The notes beneath the pieces are model-generated. The model made no database searches, was not told the origin of the DNA, and saw only the letters and a program-made list of their open reading frames with translations. A stretch of DNA of 64,000 nt from Schistosoma haematobium (Eukaryota; Platyhelminthes; Trematoda; Strigeidida; Schistosomatidae), in NCBI RefSeq assembly GCF_000699445.3, contig NC_067197.1, positions 2,300,152 through 2,364,151 on the forward strand, read 5' to 3'. Positions 29,601-41,600 of the stretch are shown piece after piece. The position numbers and the translations under genes were made by a program. How positions within the stretch are numbered: position 1 is the first letter of the stretch; each line of letters begins with the position of its first letter.

Positions 29601-32600
29601 GTATCAGTCAATCGTTGGTCACCGGCTACCATGGAACTGTATCACATTACGATGCTCCACTACCTTGTGGATCAGACCTGTAGGTTGAAGGCTCCGAGTG
29701 TGGCCTCCTAAGAAAACCACCTGGTTCTGTTTTAGCACCCGAGCAGTATCACAGCCTTCACACTTATCAAATGAAATTTGTGTGACGCATATGTATTTGG
29801 TGCTTCCTTGTACCAATATCTATGTGTTCAAATAATAATAATACTTACTGGATCAATTGGTTCATCTTGACGGGTCCAAGTTATTTGTGATTCATACTTT
29901 TCATTATCATCAATACATTCCACCTTATTTGGATAAGGGGAATTTGGATCAGTATGACTAACAAGTCGAAGTTTAGGAATTTGTTCCACTATAGAATTGA
30001 ATTCATTGTAAAGTTATGAATTAATAGATGGTGAGTAATAAAGATTTGTCATTATAGTAAACAATGAATAATGTCTTAATGAAATCATATTTATGGAAAT
30101 ATGTGCATTGAGAAGTACGTTTATGTCATTCAGTACAAAGTTACCCAATATTGTGGATTGATTTCACATAGATAAACATTAAAAACAAGATGGACTGGAT
30201 TGCTTAGTCGTTATAAGATGCGACCATTCATCAATATCCCCCCCTAAAGATCTTTCTGTATCTCAGAATGTCTGATATTGAAAATATCAAGCTGTAGATA
30301 TCACCTTGTTGATCTAAATGTAGTTTTCTTGTATTTCACTCCTAAATCACCAACTAAAGGTTTGACAGAATTGAGTCCATGAGCCAAAAACACGTTGAAC
30401 CTGTCATCAGAATATGCCTTACTATAAAATCATGAGGTACTTATGTTTTTTCCAAGTTGAATAGCCTAAAATTGGTTATATCATCTGTCTCTAAATGGGG
30501 CTTTTTCTCTTTCATTCAACACATTAGAATTCGAAATTTATGACGTTGATTATGAATATTCTACTATGAGAATTAAAATAACTATTGAATAATTGTTGAG
30601 ATGGCTTACGAGAGCTACGACGGAGCCTTCAGAGATCCTAGAGGAGCCGAAGAGTTCCACCAATCAGAACACAATGGATCTTTCTAGTGTCAAAGTGGCA
30701 TGCTACTATTGGTTCGTAGCATAACGTGTCTCTTCCCGGATTGGTTGAATTATAATGTTGATACAATAAATGCTAATGTCTATAAGCGCCCATGATTTTC
30801 TGTACATTTTGATTCTTGTCCAACAAACACTTTCCCCAGTTTCCTTCGGACTTCTTATTTTGTGACTTGGGAGGCTATAGTGTTTAAGTGCTCAAGTTAT
30901 ACGTGGTTCATCAAGAATCTAACCTTCTAGATATAACAATAATAAACAGTTATATCTCAGTAAAAATAAAGTTGAATAACTTACAAGTATCACCAGCTAG
31001 AACTTCTAATTTCACATAATCAGAATATCCATATGCACCAGTTTTTAAATCGGTTCCTTTACATCGAAATCTAGCTATCCAATTAGGTTGTCTACGTAGA
31101 CCTGCTATAACCATTGTATCATATAGAGCTTTAGCACCTAACATTGGTAAATCATTTGGTGATGGTTGTGGTCTAGCTCTTTCATTACTATTAGACAATT
31201 CTTCTTGAATTGATGTAACTTTTGTCTCCCATGCAATATCAGCTTCTTCTACAGTTTTATTACGCCATGCATCTTATAAATATTAATAAGAAAAATAATT
31301 AGATTTAAATAACCATATTTTCAATAAAGCAACATGATGCAAAATGAATATCAGATTTATTTCTTTAGCAAAGACTGTAACAGAATGTATCAGTAGGAGA
31401 AATAATAGGAATTGAAGAGGGAAGTTGATGATGAATACAATGGTTTTGAATGCTGTTAGAGGTATAAGTGCAGTGATCTCTTTCAAGTTACCCACACCGT
31501 GGAAGGGTTCTTCTGGCAGTAAGGAAATTGGATTAGAGGTGGTCTTAGTCACCTGAAAGCGTGACCGCAATGCCCAAGGGACAACTGCTTGAGGTCGGTC
31601 ACACACGATCTTTTGGTGAGTAATTTTCGTGTCAGCTCTGTACTTGTTGAGACCTTACCGCCGGAGATGGATATCCTTGCATTTTATGGTCGACCTTTTC
31701 TAACCCCACTCTTCCTTATGAAAAGGCAGCATCGTTGTTATGCTGGTTGTTTGAAGGAAACACCTTACTGACTTCACACCTCTGTACAGTCAGTAGTACG
31801 ACTTCGCCTTCAGACCTTGGGTTTGTTGCTTTTAGTCTTACCGCTCTTCAACCGACCTTTCTGACGTGGTAGGACCTTGAGGAACAGTTGTTCCAGCCTG
31901 TATAGCTCGGTTGCTTCATCACGATAGGCAATTCCGACCACCACATCAAGGTAGCAACAACGGTCGGGAACAGAATGTATGATCTAAAAAACATCACTCC
32001 AACGTATCTTGTTATTTCTTGAACGTTTTTAATACTTACTCAGATCTCGTGTAGTTTTATATTTCTCAATCCTCTCTGACCGGACGTTTAATAATTGACT
32101 TAGCTAAACTTTTGCCTTCGTTTCTTATAACTAAACTCGAGATTACAGTATGGAATGATTAACTATTGTTCTTATTTGACAGTCCGCTGAAAACGGTTAG
32201 TATTCTATCAAATTCTTACAGATAGATAATTGATTTCATTTTGTTGAAAATACTCTTATTGATCTCATGGTACTTAACAGTGAGATTTATTAAATATATG
32301 TTGCTCTATAATATGTCTCGTACCAGAGGAACTATTGATTGTATTGTGGGAATGGTACTGCTGATGAATGTACCTTATGATACATGTACATGTATATGAC
32401 ACTTATCAATTGAATGTCTAAGAAAATGAAGAAGGTAGTTCATTTCAAATTAACACTGTAGGTAATACTTCATGGTATTACTATATCAGTCTAATGATCT
32501 GCTGTTATCTAATTTATTCCTTCATTAATTACTTACGCCTGTCACTACCAATAAAGTATAGGCCATCGACCAGCATTCTCCAACCCACTCTGTCCCATGC

Positions 32601-35600
32601 CTGCCTTTATAGTTCTATACAATTGATGCTCATTCTTCTCATGTCTATCTGTCTCCATTTCTCGGCATAATGTGTTCTTTGCTCTCCTACTCATCCTTTG
32701 GCCCTGAGAGTTCTATGTGATGGCTTGCCCTGTGACACGGTTCGGTGCTTTCCTCAATGTATGTCCTATCCACTTCCAGCACGTCTTCCTGATTTCTTCC
32801 TCCACTGGAATCTGCTTTGTTCTCTCCCATGGTACGTTGTCTGGTCAACGGATCCCAAATATTTTGCGTAGACAACTGTTAATAAATACCTGTATCTTCT
32901 GGATGATGGCTTTCGTAAGTCCCCTAATTTCCACCCCATACAGTAGAACTGTCTCGACATTTGTATTGAAAATTCTGACCTTGGTGTTGGTTGACAGACA
33001 GTTGTTTTGAGTTCCAAATGTTGTTCAGTTTTGGATATGCTGCCCTTGTTTTGCCGATCCGTGCCCTCATATCTACATCAGATTCATTGTGTTCATCAAT
33101 AACACTGCTCAGTTATGTAAAGGTTTTTACATCTTCCAAATCTTCTCCGTCAATTGTGATTCGGTTGTTGCATGTTATGTTGTATTGGAGAATCTTGCTT
33201 TTCCATTTTTATATATTGAGACCCACTGCTACTGAGGCTGCCGCTACACTGATCGTCTTCTCTTGAATTCGTTGTTGCGTTTACAATAGAAAAGTGAGAT
33301 CATTTGCGATGTCTAAATCGTTAAGCTGTATCATAGTGAATGGAATAGAATACATTTCTTAAAATCATAACAATATATATATATATATATATATATATGA
33401 TTAGATTAATCTGTATACCAATTTTTTCACTTACCTTTAACAATACATTTAATTTGAGCAGTTTTTGTTTCAATTCCAGTAATTATACCTGTAGGATCTT
33501 GTCCTTCAATAAAGACTAATACTTTTGGTTCACGTAACCATAAACTAATATGTGGTGAAGAATAATAGGCTTGTGTTGCTTTTTGTATATCTTCTAAACG
33601 TACAACACAAAATATATTTAAACCTTGTGGTTTATCAGTTAATTTAGTAAAATATATCCATTCACCTTTATGACCAGTTGAGAAACTATCTGCTAATTGT
33701 GTATGCTTAATATCACGTCTTATTCCATTAGGATATTGAACAAACCAATCAATTCTATCTATAGTCACTGGTTTTCTAGTTGTATCTAATCAGTGAAAGA
33801 ATAGAAGAATTCATATGTAAAAAGTAATGAAAAATGATTATTAAACAATTGGGTATGATATGTGCTAGTATTCACAATTGATTGATAACTGGGTGGTGAC
33901 CAATGTTATGTGTGTCAAGTCCTTATTATTAGTTCAGATCGAATGCTATCGACCATCATGCAATGTGACCACCAGTCTAGATGACTCGACACTGCTTGCA
34001 CTATTGTGAGATTAGATGGTGGTTGGAGGTAGTCGACAGGAAACAATGGATCCGGGTTTCGTGCTACTTGGCACTCGTCAGCAAGGTGTACATGTAATCT
34101 TAAGGGAACTGGTGCTCCCTGACAGATTTGGTCCCGTGTCATCCAGCTTCACAGTCAGAGACGTTACCACTGGGTCGTTCGGGCCGCGACTGACCTCCTG
34201 CAGGACGGAGGTGTTTTCACAATTGACTGATCACTGGGTGGTGACCAATGTCATGTGTATCAAGACCTTATTATTTGTGCTAGTATACGCAATTACAAAC
34301 TTACTTACTTACTTACTTACGCCTGTTACTCCTCGTGAAGGAGCATAGGCCACTCACCAGCATTCTCCATCCAACCCTGTCCTGGGCAATCCTTTCCAGC
34401 TCCGTCCAGTTGTAATTCATCCTTTTCATATCTGATTCTATTATCCGACGCAATGTGTTCTTTGGTCTTTCTCTTTTTCGCTTCCCTTCAGGGTTCCAAG
34501 TTAGGGCTTGTCTCGTGATTCAGTTTGACGATTTGCGTAATGTATGTCCTATCCATTTCTATCGTCTTTTCCTAATTTCTTCTTCAGGTGGAAGTTGGTT
34601 TGTTCTCTCCCACAGAAGGCTATTGCTGATAGTATCCGGCCAGTGGATGTTGAGTATCTTGCGTAGGCAGCTATTTATAAATACTTGTACTTTCTTGATT
34701 GTGGTTGTTGTAGTTCTCCAAGTTTCAGCTCCATACAGTAGAACTGCCTTGACGTTGGTATTGAAGAATCTCACTTTGATATTGGTTGACAGATGGTTGT
34801 TTTGAGTTCCATATGTTCTTCAATTGTAGGAATGCGACCCTTGCTTTGCCAATCCTCGCCTTTACGTCTGCATCTGATCCTCCTTGTTCATCGATGATGC
34901 TTCCCAGGTATGTGAAGGACTCTACATCTTCCAGAGTTTCGCCATCAAGAGTGATTGGATTGCTGTTCTCTGTGTTGAATTTGAGGACGTTGGTGTTCAT
35001 TTGTGTATGCTGAGGCCTACTGATGCAGAGACTGCTGATACACTGGCTGTCTTCATCTGCATCTGTTCGTGTGTACATGATAGGAGGGCTAGGTCGTCTG
35101 CGAAGTCCAAATCATCTAATTGGTTCTGAGCTGTCCATTGTATTCCGTGTTTTCCCTCAGATATCGAGGTCTTCATAATCCAGTCGACCACCAGAAGAAA
35201 GAGGAAGGGAGAGAGTAAACAGCCTTGTCTGACTCCGGTCCTTACTAGGAATGCATCTGTCAGCTGTCCTACATGCACGACTTTGCACTGTAGTCCGTCG
35301 TATGAGTTCCGGATAATGTTGACAATCTTCTGAGGAACTCCGTAGTGTCGAAGAAGTTTCCATAATGTCCTTCTACCTACACTGTCGAATGCCTTTTCAT
35401 AATCAATGAAGTTGATGTATAGTGATGAGTTCCAACGCAATTACAAAGTGTAAGTATATTTTAATCGATGGAAGGTTATAATGAAGAATTTAGAGATTAG
35501 CAAATTCTTTTCATAACATTCAAGTGCCAAATACATCAGTTGAAAATCTTTTAACATTTTGATGAAATTATGTTGTTTGAGCTGGATGGTTCGATCGTGG

Positions 35601-38600
35601 AGATTTGATTGACATCAGAACAATGATGAAAGCTCCGCGACCGAATCATCCAGTTCAGAGAGCGAAACTCCATCAAAATCATCCACCTGAACTATAAATC
35701 TTCTCCACCATCTTTTCTCATTTTGATGGAATTTTGTTGTTTGAGCTGGATGATTCGATCGTGAAGCTTTTAACTTGTGTAATTATGATTTAGATTGTGG
35801 AATTGATCATAACTTATAATACTGATTGAATCAGTGATTTCCATCTCATTGAACTATGTTTATCATGTTCACCTTAAGAATAGACGTTTATCGATTGAAT
35901 ACGTTACTGACTGACTTTTAGGATTCTTATTCCAAAAGCCACAAATAAAAAGTGCCAATTTAGTACTCCTTAATGTTTAGTAGTTCATCTATTGAAACGA
36001 AATCTTGATGAAGTGATTACACTAAATGTTCACATAAATCACAAGGTAAGCTATCACTTGGAATCCTGAAAGGAAGCGGAAAAGAGAAAGGTCGAAGAAT
36101 ACACTACATCAAGAAATGAAATGATGAACAGCAACTGTAAACAACTGGAAATGATTACCCAGGACAGGGTTGAATGAAGAATGCTGATGGACGACCTATG
36201 CTCGTCCGCGAGGGCTAACAGGCGTAAGTATATATATGTATATTCAGTTATAGAGATGAATTAAATGATAATTCACTTACGTTTAACATCACATGTCAAA
36301 TTCATATCACTTCCAGTAATACCGACAAGACGATCATTTATAAATGCATCACTCAATATTTTGGCATGAAGTTTTCGTTCATCCTTAGGAATAACTAAAC
36401 AAATAAAAATAAACAATATCAGTGGTAAACAGGATCTTGATTAGTGTTTTAATTCTATAGAATAACTGATTTCAAGCTGGATAGAATCAAATCATCATTC
36501 ATCAGAAACCAAACTCCACTTCTATCTACAGTCTTGAGATAGTTAGTTACCATAATCGTAACAAATATCACTGACATATTCAGACATTCATCGTTTCATA
36601 TCAACATTATATTAATTATACATACGAATTGTTAGATACAGAGTAGTGGACTAAAATTAGTCCTTTCTTGAATAGAACATGGAAATAAGCAAATATGGGT
36701 GATGGCTAGCAGTGGAATATAGGACGTGCGTTTCATCCTATTTGGGACTCGTCAGATGGATGTACCTGCATTCCATAGTTGATGATCACTCCAAGACTTG
36801 AACCCAGTACTGTTTACTTCAAACGCTATCGCTTTATCCACTGAGTCCTGATAGTCACCTGTTTGTACAATGGAGTAAAGTTTAAATTCACTTGGTATTA
36901 TTTGCTTGTATATTCTCATTATAGTTAAGGACTACAACTGAGACAGTCCGCATAGGATGCACATATGTCAACAAGAGACTGATCAATTATACTCCTTAAC
37001 ATCAATGGGAGGTAATAAGGAAATAATACCAAATGAATTTGGAACATGGAAATGTTCATTTAACGTTTATGTAATTTACAAATGAAAGGGATCAGTAAAT
37101 CTTATACATAGTTGGAATCACTGTATTCTGGATGTAATAAACCAACAGATTGTAAACATCAAAGTCCTCAGAAATTAGGGGGATTCTTAAAAAGCTTCAG
37201 TCATGTGAAAAGTTTGGAAATTTCCACACGAAATCCAGAAAACGACTGGTAATGGGACAATTATTGGATTTAGCAACATTTCCCAAAGCTTCTAAAATTT
37301 CACCGTTGTCCTAATCTATACTTATCACTTTCTGTTCAAGGTCTAAAATATATGTTGATCACCTGGATAACAAGTCAAACTTGTATTAGCATCCATCAGA
37401 AGCCACATTTTTGGTGAGACTATGATTTATGGATGAACCAGTCAGATTTAAGATAAAAGGTCTTAGATTTTGGCGCGAAATTCACTCATCTATTTGGTTA
37501 AATAGTGTTTTGGAATTTTAGCTTATGTCAGTTCGTGGTGTAAACCCTCAATTTATTGTCCAACTCTAATTGTTAACAGCAAATCATAATTCTAATTCTT
37601 CACATTGGTTTATAACTGGTATTTGGTACTAGTTAGTAGGAGAACATTCTCAAGGTCATTTTAACGCCACTCGAATGTCGTCCATAAATTATCATCTCCC
37701 CACGTTTTCTTTTAAAATCTAATTGGAATATAAACCCATAGCTTTTATTCGTAGAGTTTGGTATAGATATTTGGATCAAACGATGACGTATATAATGATA
37801 CTCTACTCAATTATGTGGTATAATTCAATACTGAATATATTAATTGGATGCCTCATTCAGAGCTTCGTACGTACGGACATCAGTTCAACTTGCCATACCA
37901 CATCAGCACAGTGGTACAACTGTCGATTCAAATCCCATAATGGTAGAGATAATAAAAGTATAAGCAGTAATCTGGAAGATTAAGGTTTGAAGATGTTATT
38001 CAAGGAGTATAATACAGTGAAATAAATTTGGAATGAGTAAACAAAGGGACAGGAAGAATTCAGATGATTAGAATTTGGGAGAACACAAAGAGTGAATGCA
38101 CCTGCACCATTGCAAACGATTTTGATCCATATCATTCAAGGTCTCTAACCATCGATTGCTATCATCTCGCGGTCCCCAACCAGGTAGTCTACACCTACTA
38201 ACATGGCTCGGTCCACTTGTCAGTGACTTCATGGACTTGTGCCATGTTTTTTGGTTTTGACACCCCTAGACATTGAATACCTAATCAGCAAATCATCAAA
38301 ATAATAAACATAAATAAACCCTAAATATTAAATATATGCTTACAATGATGACAGTATATGTTTAAATCCCTCCCCCCATATGAATAATGAGAAATAATAT
38401 AAACTTACCAGATATTTCGACTGGTTTAGTTCTTTCACCATAGACACATTCAATTTTTTGTCCATCTAAGTTTAAATTAACATGATCTGTTTGTGCTAAT
38501 GATGAATAAATTCTATGTTCAATTTTTAGATTATTTTCAATATTTGTAGTTGTTCCACGCCAACCATGAAATTCACTTGAAGGTCTAGCTTCAAATACAC

Positions 38601-41600
38601 AATAAATCTAACAATAATGAAAAAGAAACACACACACACACAATTCAAATGAACTATGTCTGTAGAAGAAAAGACAAAACAATGAGATTATTCTTTATAT
38701 AAAATCTCTTCTTCTCATACGTATTACTTCTAAATGAATAATGAACTAATAACCGATAAAGGTACGAGAAGAGAACTTATGGTCATTAAACATTCAATCC
38801 GTGAAGCTCACAAATGCTCTGGTATGGCCGAGAGTGAGGAGAGTCAGCTCTCCCTCTCCAAATGCTCTCACATGACCCTGTGTATACAAACACTGACAGA
38901 GAAGTCCTACTCACTGCCGTATCTCAACCAGCGTGTTGTTTACGGAATTGAGGGGATGAAAAGCGAATGTCCAGCGATTTAACGAGGTTGGTGGATATGA
39001 AGTATCCATCTAGGGGAGTTGTAAATCCCTGATTCCAAACCAATGGTGCACATGGGCTCCAGTATTGTGATGGAACAAGTGGCGTATGAATCAATCGTTG
39101 GTCATCGACTACCATGGGACTGCATCTCCTCACGTTGCTCCATTACCTTGTGGTTCAGGCGTTTAGGGTGTGGCCATCTAAGAAAACCACTCGCTTCGGT
39201 TTAGGCACCCATGCATTATCCCAACCCTCACACAAATTGAATGATTTATGTGGTGCATATCTATTTGGTGCCTTCTTGTACCATTGTTTATATGTTTAAA
39301 TAAATAAATAAATATCCTATCTGTGAAAGTCACTGACACAAATACAGATTGCGTTGCTGTTTGCATCTAAGAAGAATCTTTGTTAGTTAATCATCGGGAA
39401 TATCAAGAAAATATATTATGATCAATCCACATACTAACAAGTATATTGTCATTTCATATATATAGAGTTGTGATTTCTGCCTAATAGATTAATAATACAG
39501 ACTACTTATAGACTTACACGTAATTGTTCACCTTCAGGAATCATTATTTTTGCGCTTCCATCAAGTTCTGGAACAACATAAGTATCAGGTGAATATATAT
39601 ACAACCGGGTAAATGGATCCTCCGGTACTAAAGAATATAGTGATAAAAAAATGAGATGATCTTAAGATGCTTAAATAGTGATTCTTATAAATATACAACA
39701 TACTTTATTAATTGCCTACCCTATATGTGGATAATTCAGAAGCTTTATATATAGAATTTCAATTATACTTTTATGGTTCTTATGAGTTATTGTCATGTTT
39801 TATACGTACTGTATTCCGTAGTACGAGTATTCAAGAATGCAGTCTCACATAAAATATTGATCCGTTGTCAAGATTATTAATGGGCGAGACTCTAATCTAG
39901 GGACGAGCCAATCAGAGTAATTTCAAGGTCACGGAGCCAAGTTCAACACGCGATGCAAACATACGATCGGTTCACAGCGGATTTTAGAGAGGAGCAGATT
40001 AACGAGAGGTTACAACAGATGGGACGGTGAGACTCTAATTTAGGGACAAGCCAATCAGAAGCGTTTGAACAATTTCAATTATTAGCCAGTCAGAAGACAG
40101 TATAAAACAAAAATATATTATAAGAAAGTAATGAATTACAGTGGATATTCTTCTTTTACATGATTAAAAAACTTGTTAAGGTTTGATAAAGGCTCAGAAG
40201 TTCTGAATTCATAATGCATACGGTATAGAAACTCGTCCATAGGGTCAGGATTTAGGGTTTAGGTTAGGGTTGTAGCCTCTCAATAAAAACCTCTTCTCTA
40301 AAATCCGTTGTAAACCGATCGCATGTTAGCACTCTAAACCCCAACCCTAACCCCTAACCCTAACCCTAAACTCTAACCCTAAACCCTAACCCTAAACCCT
40401 GACCCTATGGACGAGTTTCTATACCGTATGCATTATGAATTCAGAACCTCTTAACCTTTATCAAACCTTAACAAGTTTTTTAATCATGTAAAAGAAGAAT
40501 ATCCACTGTAATTCATTACTTATAATATATTTTCACTTTATACTAACTGTCTTCTGATTGGCTAATAATTGTCAAGGTCATTTAAGATTCGTTCAAAGAT
40601 CATCCCTAAATTAGAGTCTCGCCTATTAATGTAAGTAATAACTCCCGGGTTTTTTGTAGATATTACTAAGAACTCACTAAAGAGTTATTGATAAATCTGC
40701 TGAGTAAATACTTGAATCTGTTTCCTAAGTTCCTCTAATAACCCCAGATTAATTCTACATGGCAAGTGGAACATGAGAGATAAGGCATGTCATATTGGAA
40801 AGAACGCTTTACTCGAAGGATAGTTTATGCATAAAAACAAAATTAAGGTATTTATAGCATTTCAGATGGCCTTTTGGCCTCTAGAAGGTTCTGGAACCGT
40901 CTTAAAGATAGTAGTTGGATAGATAATTGTCTAATCAGAAATAAGACACGTGACTCTTCACTTTCTAAATAATTCTGAGACACTTCTATTCAATGCTAAT
41001 TGGATATAAACTGTTTCCCAGTGTTATAAGGGCCCTTTTAGGCTTTTTTTTCGGGGCATTTTTTTATTCATCCCAATAACTGTGATCATAGACTGTAACA
41101 AATCAAATCGAGTTTTAACATCGGAAGATGAGCAAAACAACAAAAATTTTTTAAGTTACTTCTAAGCAAACAGGGTGAGACTATAATTAATGGACGACCT
41201 TTGAGTGACATCAAAGTCAACTTGCGAGTGTCTACCTACTTAATAGGGTTAAATGAAGGTTATAAAGTAGTTTGAGGAATAAAAATAATGATTTACAGTT
41301 GATGGCAAAGGTTAGGATTTAGATTTATAGTTTTCATTACGAACTGACATCAGCTAAAATGTCAAGACGCTATTTGGACGAATGGGTGAATGAATTTCGC
41401 ACCAAAATCCAAGACATGTTGTCTTCAATCTAATTGGTTCATCCGTAGATTCTAGTCTTGCTGAAATCAGTTTTTATTGAATCACTATAGAAAGTAATAC
41501 TTTCTTGGTATATACATTTGGCTTAAATTGATTCAAAGAAATATCTTCAAAACTTACATTGAATAGGTACTTTATCACTTGGTAATTTGATAGTTTTTGA

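Noticed and set aside
34455..35129. Plus-strand open frames over the RTE copies (also 46329-46610 and 32717-33266)
   Set aside because: Antisense shadows of reverse transcriptase sequence on the minus strand.
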